Of a DNA stretch of 64,000 nucleotides, positions 30,916-38,956 are shown piece by piece (positions within the stretch are counted from its first letter, which is position 1; the number at the start of each line of letters is the position of its first letter). The stretch lies in contig NZ_CP007151.1 of NCBI RefSeq assembly GCF_000830985.1, forward strand, positions 2,294,001 to 2,358,000. The letters run 5' to 3'. The stretch is from Marinobacter similis (lineage in GTDB: Bacteria > Pseudomonadota > Gammaproteobacteria > Pseudomonadales > Oleiphilaceae). The notes beneath the pieces were generated by a model. It was given only the letters and a program-made list of their open reading frames with translations, did not search any database and was not told the origin of the DNA. Made by a program: the position numbers and the translations under genes.

Positions 30916-31433
30916 ACGTCTCCCATGTGTTGCTCACTCGCTAAGGGTTCTGCCAGGCCCAGGACAAAGTCTGCAATTCCGGGAACATCGTCTGCATCAA
31001 AAACGGGGCCTGAAAAATCCGGCGCGTAGTCTGCGGCCACAGCGATGACGTTGTCGTCTTGCAGAAACAGAGGCGCCCGTTCGCTCGCCCGCCGGTGCAC
31101 TTCAATTTTGGGATGCGAATGGGACTTGAAGCCCTCCACCACCACCCAGTCGCAGGGGCCAAACCGAGCCAGTAACTCATCCATGGTCGGCTCGGCGGCG
31201 CCGCGCAGTTCGTGCATGATAGCGAAACGCTGACCTCCGGCCAGAATCACTTCCTGGGCCCCGGCTTCCCTGTGCTGGTAGCTGTCGGTGCCGGGTTGAT
31301 CGATATCCACCCCGTGATGGGCGTGTTTGATCGAGTTCACCCGCAGACCCCGGGAGCTGAGCTCGCGGATCAATGCGCTTGCCAGGGTGGTTTTTCCAGA
31401 GTTTTTCCAACCTACGATGCCAATAACGTTCAC
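30912..31433 (-). CDS. mobB: Molybdopterin-guanine dinucleotide biosynthesis adapter MobB
   Basis: 173 residues. P-loop GTPase: Walker A GWKNSGKTT right after the N-terminal strand VNVIGIV, then SIKHAHHGVDIDQPGTDSYQHREAGA typical of MobB, and VVVEGFKSHSHPKIEVHR. I choose GTG at 31433; it overlaps the mobA stop by four bases, and the longer frame to 31535 is antisense-like read-through inside mobA. MobB supports MobA during guanine dinucleotide cofactor formation. Confidence 0.94.
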   Translation of the reverse strand: MNVIGIVGWKNSGKTTLASALIRELSSRGLRVNSIKHAHHGVDIDQPGTDSYQHREAGAQEVILAGGQRFAIMHELRGAAEPTMDELLARFGPCDWVVVEGFKSHSHPKIEVHRRASERAPLFLQDDNVIAVAADYAPDFSGPVFDADDVPGIADFVLGLAEPLASEQHMGDV

Positions 31434-32017
31434 TTCAGGTGTTGCTCCGCCCAGGCCAGATCCTCTGGCGTATTGATATTGAAAAAGTCGTCCTGCCCAA
31501 ACACCACCAGCGACTCGCCCTGGGCCTGGGTCCATTGCCGGATCTTGCGCACGCCGTCATGGAGGGCGGCTCTCAGATCATCCCGTAAGGCAACACGCCA
31601 GCGGCCAAAGGTTGGTTGGGGCAGGCGGCCGCGCTCAGGATCCGGCGTCGCTGCCAAAACCACCGGAGTGTTGCATCCGGCAAGCCGCTCAGCCAGGTCC
31701 AGTGGGAATGATGGCGTATCCGCGGCAACACTGATCAGCCACTCATGACCCTGCTCGGCGGCCCAATCCATGCCTGCCAATACACCGGCCAGTGGGCCGG
31801 GGAAATCCGGGATCGAGTCCGCCACTACCGGGAGCCCCAAATCGCCGAAGCGGTTCAAATCCCCGTTGGCGTTCAGTACCACGGCATCGACCTGGGGTGT
31901 GATTCGATCAATCACACGTTGGATCAGGGACTGGTCGCCGAGCATCAAACGCCCTTTGTCACCGCCGCCCATGCGGTTTGCCTGGCCGCCGGCCAGAATG
32001 ACAGCGCATTCCGTCAT
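31430..32017 (-). CDS. mobA: Molybdenum cofactor guanylyltransferase MobA
   Basis: 195 residues. Transfers GMP from GTP to Mo- or W-molybdopterin, giving the bis-MGD cofactor used by FdhA. Nucleotidyltransferase motif VILAGGQANRMGGGDKGRLML at the N-terminus, FPGPLAGVLAGMDWA, VAADTPSFPLDL with the metal Asp, and FFNINTPEDLAWAE at the C-terminus. It starts 12 bases after the fdhD stop and overlaps mobB. Confidence 0.96.
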   Translation of the reverse strand: MTECAVILAGGQANRMGGGDKGRLMLGDQSLIQRVIDRITPQVDAVVLNANGDLNRFGDLGLPVVADSIPDFPGPLAGVLAGMDWAAEQGHEWLISVAADTPSFPLDLAERLAGCNTPVVLAATPDPERGRLPQPTFGRWRVALRDDLRAALHDGVRKIRQWTQAQGESLVVFGQDDFFNINTPEDLAWAEQHLK

Positions 32018-32029
32018 GGCTGGTCTCCA

Positions 32030-32899
32030 TCAATCATTGGCTGCGCCTTTTCGTCGCATCTTTTTGTCCTCATCCGGCACCTGGGACAGATCCTGATCGA
32101 ACACCAGCCGATGCTGACCACTGAGGCAGGTGAATTTCTTGCCGCGCATCCGTCCGATCAACGTTAATCCCACCTGCCGGGCGATATCGACTCCCCAGGC
32201 GGTAAACCCCGATCGACTGATCAGAGTGGGAATGCCCATCAAGGCGGTCTTGATCACCATTTCGGAGGTCAGTCGCCCCGTGGTGTAGAGGACTTTATCG
32301 GCTGCCGAGACATTGTTCAGGTGCATCCAGCCCGCTATTTTGTCGACTGCGTTGTGACGCCCGACATCCTCCATGTAGGCCAGTACCTGCTGGCCCTGAC
32401 ACAGAGCGGTGCCATGAATGGCGCCGGTTTCCATATACAGGCTGGGGGTGTGGTTAATCTGGTACGAGAGGTCATAGAAGGTGCTGGTGTGCACCGGGGT
32501 GTCCGGCAGTAACAAACCATCAAGGCCTGCCATCATGTCTCCGAACACCGTCCCCACCGCACAGCCCGAGGTACGGGTTTTCTTTTTCAGTTTTTCCTCA
32601 ACATCCGTGACACCGGCGGTGCGAACGACAGCCACTTCCAGCTCTTCGTCAAAATCAATGCCGGTAACCTGGTCGCTCTCGTGAAGCATACCCTGATTCA
32701 AAAGGAATCCGAGCGCCAGGTATTCCGGGTAGTCGCCGATGGTCATGGCGGTGACGATTTCCTGGCTGTTCAGGTAAATGGTCAGCGGGCGCTCTTCGAT
32801 CACGCTGATAGATTTCGGTTGCCCGGACTCATCAACGCCCTCAACAGTGCGGGATAGCCTGGGGTCGGCCGGATTGGGAAGCAGAGGTTCTATCATCAT
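32030..32899 (-). CDS. fdhD: Formate dehydrogenase sulfur carrier FdhD
   Basis: 289 residues. Carries sulfur from a cysteine desulfurase to the bis-MGD cofactor of formate dehydrogenase, needed for activity. Features: EERPLTIYLNSQEIVTAMTIGDYPEYLALGFLLNQG, YMEDVGRHNAVDKIAGW, TTGRLTSEMVIKTALMGIP and SRSGFTAWGVDIAR. The sulfur-carrying Cys loop reads TSGCAVGT: only one Cys is found where E. coli FdhD has CxxC. The first Cys, the one required in E. coli, is kept. Confidence 0.95.
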   Translation of the reverse strand: MMIEPLLPNPADPRLSRTVEGVDESGQPKSISVIEERPLTIYLNSQEIVTAMTIGDYPEYLALGFLLNQGMLHESDQVTGIDFDEELEVAVVRTAGVTDVEEKLKKKTRTSGCAVGTVFGDMMAGLDGLLLPDTPVHTSTFYDLSYQINHTPSLYMETGAIHGTALCQGQQVLAYMEDVGRHNAVDKIAGWMHLNNVSAADKVLYTTGRLTSEMVIKTALMGIPTLISRSGFTAWGVDIARQVGLTLIGRMRGKKFTCLSGQHRLVFDQDLSQVPDEDKKMRRKGAAND

Positions 32900-32974
32900 T
32901 GTTATTATCGCCCGTATGGGAGTCTCTCAATTTTAAGAAATTACGCTCGATTCACTGAGTCGTATCTGCCCCGA

Positions 32975-33771
32975 TTAGTTGGCATTTGGAAAAAATAGCT
33001 GTTTGCCATCAACCTGATAGGCCGCAATGGCGGCTTGTCCGGTCTCGGACAGCAACCACTGTGCAAAGATCTCCGCCGCCTCTCGATTAACGTTGGGGCA
33101 CTTCTCGGCACTCACGGGGATGACGCCGTATTGGTTGAACAAGGTCGGGTCACCCTCAAAGGCAATGGCTGCATCCTGTTTGTTGGCAAAGGTGATCCAG
33201 GTGCTCTGTCGGTCAGCACGTAGGCGCTGAGACCCACGCCGGTGTTGAGGGTGGCGCCCATGCCGCTGCCGGTTTCAAGGTACCATTGGCCAGATCCTTC
33301 GACTGGGTCAATACCTGCCTCTTGCCACAAGGTGCGTTCTTTCTTGTGGGTTCCTGAGTCATCACCGCGTGAAGCAAATTTGGCGTCAGCCTCTCGGATT
33401 CGGCGCAAGGCTTCGATGACATCGCTGGCGTTCGCTACATTGGCCGGGTCGGTTTTGGGCCCGATAATGACAAAGTCGTTGTACATCAGGTCGTGACGGT
33501 ATTCGCCATAACCGTCGGCGACAAACTTTTCTTCGGCTTCCTTGGCGTGCACCAGCAGAACGTCGCCATCACAACGTCGAGCGTTCTTGATCGCCTGCCC
33601 GGTACCTACGGCCACGACGTTAACCTGAATGCCTGTGTCCTTTTTTATCATAGGAAGCAGGTAATCGTAGAAACCACTGTTTTTGGTGGAAGTGGTCGAT
33701 TGAACAATAATGGTGTCGGCCAGGATCGGCGTGCTCAGGGCCAGTGTTGCGGCAATAAACAGGTTCTTCAT
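32975..33771 (-). CDS. tupA: Tungstate ABC transporter substrate-binding protein TupA; one frame break
   Basis: About 265 residues after restoring one base near 33215, where the frame resumes as TWITFANKQDAAIAFEGD. Signal peptide MKNLFIAATLALSTPILA. The TupA signature is clear: QSTTSTKNSGFYDYLLP, VVAVGTGQAI and DGDVLLVHAKEAEEKFV, then NDFVIIGPKTDPA. TupA proteins bind tungstate with very high affinity and prefer it to molybdate. It lies downstream of tupC (58 bases) and upstream of fdhD (75 bases), so tungstate import and formate dehydrogenase maturation are probably co-expressed. Confidence 0.93.
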
Positions 33772-33828
33772 CGTTGCCCTCTTAAAATAGTTGTTGTCGC
33801 CTGGAGCACTCCGAGAGTACGAATGCAC

Positions 33829-34537
33829 CTAGAACAGCAGTTCACCGGCCAGGTAGGCCTTTGCCATCGGGGTTTCGGGGGAGGTAAAGAACTCCTGCGC
33901 CGGCCCCTGTTCGGCTACCTGTCCGTCGGATATAAATACGACTTCATCGGCCATTCGTCGAGCCTGACCTTGGTCGTGACTGACGAGAATCACCTTGGTT
34001 CCCTGGGCGCTCTGGCTTTCAAAAGGGATTCGATCAACAGCACGGACGCTGGGTCCAGACTGGCCGTTGCCTCATCCAGCAACAGCAGCGCCGGTTTACT
34101 CAGCAGCGCCCGTGCGAGCGACAGTCGTTGCTGTTCCCCACCTGATAACATGCGAGCCGGCTGGTCAATCAGATCTGCCAAATTCACCGCATCCAGGGCC
34201 TGAAGCAGATGTTGGGGGCTGGACTTTGCAATCTCCGGGGCGGCGAAGGCGAGGTTCTGCAGCACCGTTCGCCGCAGAAGCACCGGTTGTTGAAACACCA
34301 TCGCCTGCCAGCTCCGGCTTTCCGGTACTTTTAGCTGACCCAGAGTAATGTGCCCCTGATCCGGCTTGATCAGCCCGTGTAGGCAGCGTAGCAGCAGGCT
34401 CTTGCCGGCGCCGTTTGGCCCCATGATCACCGTGATTCCGGGGGTGTCAATCATCAGATCCACACCGTCCAGCACCGGGCGATCGCCTTGATCAGGCGAA
34501 GATCACTGATACGAATTGGTAAGAGCGGATTAGGCAT
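33829..34537 (-). CDS. tupC: Tungstate ABC transporter ATPase TupC; two frame breaks
   Basis: About 237 residues after restoring single bases near 34490 and 34000. Walker A MGPNGAGKSLLLR, Q-loop VFQQPVLL, signature LSGGEQQRLSLARALL, Walker B LLLLDEATASLD, then the H-loop region VILVSHDQGQARRMADEV in the last frame, ending AGELLF. The ATG at 34537 overlaps the tupB stop by eight bases. Hydrolyses ATP to drive tungstate uptake through TupB. Confidence 0.92.
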
Positions 34538-35225
34538 ATTGGCGCTTCGCTGCGTATTCGCGGACACCGATCACCAGGGCGTTGACCAGTAAGGAGAGCG
34601 TAAGCAGTACTGCACCCAGCGCCAAGGCCAGAGTCAGATTGCCTTTAGAGGTTTCCAGTGCGATGGCGGTGGTCATCACGCGGGTCAGGTGATCGATGTT
34701 GCCGCCTACGATGATAACGGCACCAACCTCCGCGATGGCGCGTCCGAAACCTGCCAGAATGCAGGTGGTCAGGGCATAGCGCGCATCCACCAGGTATGCC
34801 GCCACCGCACGGCGTCCGGTGACACCCATGGAGTAAAAGGTATCGCTGTACTCCTGGTGCAGGTGCTCAATCACCTGGTTCGATAGAGCTGCGATGATCG
34901 GGGTGATCAGTACGACCTGCGCGATGATCATGGCCGTGGGTGTGTATAGCAGCCCCATCCAGCCCAGCGGGCCAGACCGCGACAGCAGTAAGTAGACCAT
35001 CAGGCCAACGACCACAGGTGGCATGCCCATCAGGGCATTGAGCAAAAGGATGCAGAATTTCCGTCCCGGAAATTGAGTGATCGCCAGCCAGGTTCCCAGC
35101 GGCAAACCGATGATGGCGGAGATGAATAGGGCAACCAGACTGACCCGGACGGACAGCCAGAGAATTTCAAATAAATCTGCGTCCAGGGTGATTATCAGTC
35201 GAAAGGCTTCAGCCAAAGAGTCCAT
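34530..35225 (-). CDS. tupB: Tungstate ABC transporter permease TupB
   Basis: 231 residues with five or six membrane segments. The coupling loop EAA motif lies near residue 160 (GFGRAIAEVGAVIIVGGNI), and MGMPPVVVGLMVYLLLSRSGPLG is typical of TupB/ModB-type permeases. First gene of the operon tupB-tupC-tupA-fdhD-mobA-mobB-moeA. The frame is intact. Confidence 0.94.
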   Translation of the reverse strand: MDSLAEAFRLIITLDADLFEILWLSVRVSLVALFISAIIGLPLGTWLAITQFPGRKFCILLLNALMGMPPVVVGLMVYLLLSRSGPLGWMGLLYTPTAMIIAQVVLITPIIAALSNQVIEHLHQEYSDTFYSMGVTGRRAVAAYLVDARYALTTCILAGFGRAIAEVGAVIIVGGNIDHLTRVMTTAIALETSKGNLTLALALGAVLLTLSLLVNALVIGVREYAAKRQYA

Positions 35226-35439
35226 TTACGAGTGGAGTCCTGAAGTAGTGAATCGGAGATTGAACCTTCTTTGTTAAAGATTCTCAAGGGTTTCGGGTAG
35301 ACCGAAGCTGAGCGGTGAAGAAACCGCCCGTATCTTCAAATCATTCAACAATCGCTTTTCGCTCATCGCCAACATCTGTAGATTCAGTGATTGACCAGAG
35401 CAAGGTGCGAAACTTTAAGCAGTAATTCAAGGAGGAATT
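35226..35439. promoter_or_regulatory. Divergent promoter region between tupB and a solute-binding protein gene
   Basis: 214 bases. Contains an imperfect hairpin GCGGT...ACCGC around 35312-35327 and, at its right end, a strong ribosome site (AAGGAGGAATT) for the gene at 35440. No ModE-like or other known operator could be assigned. Confidence 0.45.
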
Positions 35440-36132
35440 ATGGTTCTCGCCTGGCCAGCCAACGGAAAAAATAAAACCCTGAGAATGTCAGTGTTGCTCA
35501 TGGCGCTAATGGTCTTTTCCGGTTCAGCGTTTGGGGGAGATATTCGCATAGGCATTGGGCAGGAGTTCGCCAGTGTCATCTCTCCTGAGAACGGGCGCCT
35601 CAAAGGTGAGCTTTCCCAAGCCTACAATTGCTTGATCAACGGTTCAGGTTATCGCGTCCAGTTCGTGGTTTTGCCACTGGCGAGGCTGATCAATGAATTG
35701 CGGGTGGGCAACGTAGATGTGGGGCTGCCGCTGGTTCATGATCCATCCAGGGATAGCTTCGCCACCTTCGGCGACACCGTCTTTGGCTCAAGTTACTTGC
35801 GAGTCTCTTGGCCAACCAATACGGCTCAGCCTGACGGGGATGATGTCAGATACGCTTATATTCGCGGGTTTGCGGGTAAAACCATGCTCAAAGACCTTGA
35901 AGGCCCGACTTTTGCCGTCAGTGAATGGGATCAGGCGATAGAGATGCTGCGCAGAGGGCGGGCTGATTACGTCCTCATCACCGAGAAAACGTTTGGTGCC
36001 ATGACCGCCGATAGTGACGAGGAGTTTGTGGTCGAGAGAGTGCGTGATCTGGATGTGGGATTTTATGTCAGCAACCGCTCGCCGGAGTTATTGCAGGCCA
36101 TGAATGACGCCAATGCCCGGTGTCGGGATTGA
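35440..36132 (+). CDS. Periplasmic solute-binding protein, family 3 type
   Basis: 230 residues with a signal peptide (SVLLMALMVFSGSAFGG after a basic start). The fold matches amino-acid-type binding proteins: GYRVQFVVLPLARLINELRVGNVDVGLPL, then LKDLEGPTFAVSEWDQAIEMLRRGRADYVLITE. No permease or ATPase is adjacent, so it may work as a sensory input and not in transport. Convergent with the hybrid histidine kinase at 36173, whose extracellular domain could be a partner; that is only suggested by location. Confidence 0.78.
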   Translation: MVLAWPANGKNKTLRMSVLLMALMVFSGSAFGGDIRIGIGQEFASVISPENGRLKGELSQAYNCLINGSGYRVQFVVLPLARLINELRVGNVDVGLPLVHDPSRDSFATFGDTVFGSSYLRVSWPTNTAQPDGDDVRYAYIRGFAGKTMLKDLEGPTFAVSEWDQAIEMLRRGRADYVLITEKTFGAMTADSDEEFVVERVRDLDVGFYVSNRSPELLQAMNDANARCRD

Positions 36133-36159
36133 GGAGAGTTAAGAAAAGCTGAGAGAAAA

Positions 36160-36184
36160 GCGGAGCCGATACTCAAGGCTCCGC
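36160..36184 (-). terminator. Hairpin at the 3' end of the hybrid kinase gene
   Basis: GCGGAGCC (36160-36167) and GGCTCCGC (36177-36184) are an exact inverted repeat overlapping the last codons of the minus-strand kinase gene. On the minus strand it is followed by CTTTTCTCTC. It also closes the short gap to the convergent binding-protein gene. Confidence 0.6.
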
Positions 36185-38560
36185 ATAGCGGGCAACAAGT
36201 TGTTTCAGTTGGTCCATGCGCAGAGGTTTGGTGCAGTAATCATCCATGCCTGCGTCCAGGCACTGACTGCGAAAGCTCTCACTGGCATTGGCCGTGACCG
36301 CAATAATGGGTGTATCCACATTGGCTGCAGCGTTCAGGCGGATATTCCTTGTTGCCTCAATGCCATCCATAAACGGCATCTGACAGTCCATTAAGATCAG
36401 GTCCCAGGGTTCGTTCTTGGCTGCTTCTAGGGCCTCCAGACCATTCTGGACGCCCTTCGAAACTGCCCCGAGCTTTTCCAGTTGTTTGCGCATGATCATC
36501 CGGTTGCCAGCATCGTCCTCCACCACAAGAATTCTCGGTACAGGATTAACCGGCTCGAAACTTTTCAGGCTCGGCTCATCAATGGCAGATTGGTGAACCT
36601 GACCATAAGGCACCGTGACTTCCAGGGTGGTGCCCCGGCGTGAGGACTCCACAACTTCCATGTGGCCGCTGAGGGCACTGACCAGGGAGCTTGCCAGTGG
36701 CAACCCTAGTCCCACGCCTCCATAGCGACGGGTAAGACCGGCTTCGCCCTGTCTGAAGGCCTGAAACACTTTTTCTCTCTGATCATCCGGGATACCCGGG
36801 CCAGTGTCTGACACCAAGATGCGTAGAACCGGTTCGCCCCGCTGAAGGCTTCCTTGAATCAGTACTTCACCCCCGGCGGGTGTAAACTTCACAGCATTAT
36901 CAATGAGCTGATAAAGCACCTTCTCCAGCATCAGTCCATCCATGGAGACCTTGGCCGGCACCTCGTCACTCATGCGGAACGTCAGCGCAACCGGTTTTGC
37001 CATCGCCACTTCTTTGAATTCGTCATCGAGAAGGTCAAACAGGGATTGCGGCTCGAACATCTGGGGTGAGCTGAGAAGATTCTCGCCCTGGGCATCGACA
37101 AAATCCAGAATGCCTCCAACCTGGCGGGTCACGCGCAAGTTAGCGCGTTCGATCAGACCGAAGGCCTGAGATTGTTCCCAATTGAACGGCGCATCCCGAA
37201 GCAGATCAAGCTGGCCTTGAATGGTGTGCAGGGGTGTGCGCAGTTCATGGCTGACAGCATTCAGGAAGTCATCCTTGATGCGGTTGCTGCTTTCAAGAGC
37301 CCTGCGGGCCTTTTCGCTGACCTGTATTTGGTGAGCCAGAAGCGTGTCGCGTTCGTCGCGTAGGGTTTTGATGCGCGATGCCAAAGCTAGAGAGAAGAGT
37401 GCCATTTCCCACGAAAGCGCTGTCGGGACGAAGTAAGAGGCCCAGTTGGTTGGTTCAATCAACGACGCGTATTCGAAACTTGTCAGGACAATGGCAGCAA
37501 GATAGGGGACCCAGCCGACCAGGAAATATCGGGCAGGTCGATAGCCTTTTTTAGCCAGTGGCAACGCCATGATAAGGGCGCCCAGATAAACCGTATAGGC
37601 CACGGCCATCCAACCGGCAAGCAGGACGTTAAACGTCAGAAGCGGCGCTGTAAACAGCCAGGCAATACCACACGCGCAAAGTCCATAGGAAAACGCGTGA
37701 ATGCGGGGGTAGTTCCGTTTCGTGTCCAATAGCTTTTGAAACAGGAAGACGTGGAGAATCAACGAGCTTAAGCCGGCAACAAACCCTATTTTGGGAGAGA
37801 AATCGGGCACATCGATGAAATAGACTTGGGTGTTAGTCAGCAGGGCAGAGTAGACGAGAGTGGCCAGCGAGGCTGCCACATAGATTAGATAGACCTTGTC
37901 CCGGACACTGAAATACAGAAATAGATTGTAAATCGCCATGATGACGATGATGGCGAGTAGAGCAAATGCCAACGCTGTGTGAAAGGTCAATTCCTTGACC
38001 AATTCGCGGTCATTGAGCAAGTAGAAAAATGTGTTGATGTGCATGTGTGGCTCGATCCGGATGTGGACCGTGTGCTTCTCGGCACCGGTATCCACCTCGG
38101 CCGAGTCCAGCGGAATTGCGATGAAATGATGGGCCAGAGGCCTCTGTTCAGGGTGGCTCCAATATGTCACCGGCTCTTCGGTGGTGGCTTCTCCATCAAC
38201 GTAGACTTGTACATTTTGGGCGTAGGGATGCAGCAGAAGCCACGGTTTCGTGGCAATCTCAGAATTTGTCAGCACAGTGCGCAGCCAAATGAATTGCCTC
38301 TTGTCCTGCGCATTGAACGACGTTGTGTTTAGAGGCACCCAGCCCTGTTTCGACTCGGCTGGACGGGAGGAACTATCCCAATCGCCTTCGAAGACTTCGA
38401 TTCGGGGAGCCAGATCGAGAAAACCCGCTGAGTCGCCGTTTGCCCATAAATCTGAGGAGGTACACACGAGGAGGAAAGCCAGTACCACTCGGAGTCCCAA
38501 AGCGCTTAATTCAACATGGCCCATCTGTCTATTCTGCCTGCTCATGTGCCTGAACTTCAC
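36173..38560 (-). CDS. Hybrid histidine kinase with 7TMR-DISM sensor
   Basis: 795 residues, unbroken. Signal peptide, a periplasmic 7TMR-DISMED2-like beta domain (residues about 45-190), seven membrane segments (about 195-400), a short coiled coil, HisKA with FLNAVSHELRTPLHTI (His near 450), HATPase with LIDNAVKFTPAGG and VSDTGPGIPDD, and a C-terminal receiver with ILVVEDD and LILMDCQMPFMDG. DISM sensors often bind carbohydrates or related ligands. The phosphate output is unknown because no response regulator gene follows. Confidence 0.93.
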   Translation of the reverse strand: MKFRHMSRQNRQMGHVELSALGLRVVLAFLLVCTSSDLWANGDSAGFLDLAPRIEVFEGDWDSSSRPAESKQGWVPLNTTSFNAQDKRQFIWLRTVLTNSEIATKPWLLLHPYAQNVQVYVDGEATTEEPVTYWSHPEQRPLAHHFIAIPLDSAEVDTGAEKHTVHIRIEPHMHINTFFYLLNDRELVKELTFHTALAFALLAIIVIMAIYNLFLYFSVRDKVYLIYVAASLATLVYSALLTNTQVYFIDVPDFSPKIGFVAGLSSLILHVFLFQKLLDTKRNYPRIHAFSYGLCACGIAWLFTAPLLTFNVLLAGWMAVAYTVYLGALIMALPLAKKGYRPARYFLVGWVPYLAAIVLTSFEYASLIEPTNWASYFVPTALSWEMALFSLALASRIKTLRDERDTLLAHQIQVSEKARRALESSNRIKDDFLNAVSHELRTPLHTIQGQLDLLRDAPFNWEQSQAFGLIERANLRVTRQVGGILDFVDAQGENLLSSPQMFEPQSLFDLLDDEFKEVAMAKPVALTFRMSDEVPAKVSMDGLMLEKVLYQLIDNAVKFTPAGGEVLIQGSLQRGEPVLRILVSDTGPGIPDDQREKVFQAFRQGEAGLTRRYGGVGLGLPLASSLVSALSGHMEVVESSRRGTTLEVTVPYGQVHQSAIDEPSLKSFEPVNPVPRILVVEDDAGNRMIMRKQLEKLGAVSKGVQNGLEALEAAKNEPWDLILMDCQMPFMDGIEATRNIRLNAAANVDTPIIAVTANASESFRSQCLDAGMDDYCTKPLRMDQLKQLVARYAEP

Positions 38561-38956
38561 AAGATCGTAAATCTTGACGTCGTAATCTGGAAAGGTGTGT
38601 CGTTAATAACGATGCTTCGGAGCCTACTTAAAAGGGTGCTGTATGTATAGCTCCACGCTGCGACAATTTGTCTCTGAAATGTACGGGCGACTTGAGAGGC
38701 CGAAATCGTTCATCCCGCTATCGATGAACTTCCCGCAATTGCTTCAAGGCTTGCCCGCGAGGACTACACTTTGCAGGAAATTGGCGAGCTTTTGGGACTG
38801 GGCTATTCTAGGCTCAGTCGAATTGAGAATGGGGAAGGAAAACAGATCTGACCTCACGAACTGAGCGAGAATGAAGCGAAGACGATTGGCCTGGCCGGTC
38901 AATGAGGGCGCGAGTTTCTGGTTTAACAATAAAACAACAGGCACTGGGAATTCGTC
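38561..38956. other. Intergenic region holding a decayed transposase fragment
   Basis: About 396 bases between two divergent kinase genes. Apart from the transposase remnant at 38696-38851, no gene is evident. Both kinase promoters must lie here, but I could not place them. Confidence 0.5.
38696..38851 (+). pseudogene. C-terminal remnant of a REP-associated tyrosine transposase (RAYT)
   Basis: An open stretch of 51 codons reads EAEIVHPAIDELPAIASRL, then ARED, then YTLQEIGELLGLGYSRLSRI. The last part matches the helix-turn-helix tail common at the C-terminus of RAYT transposases (LQEIGxxLGLxYSxxSRI). There is no catalytic HUH domain upstream, so this is a fragment. No REP palindromes were found next to it. 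Confidence 0.55.
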
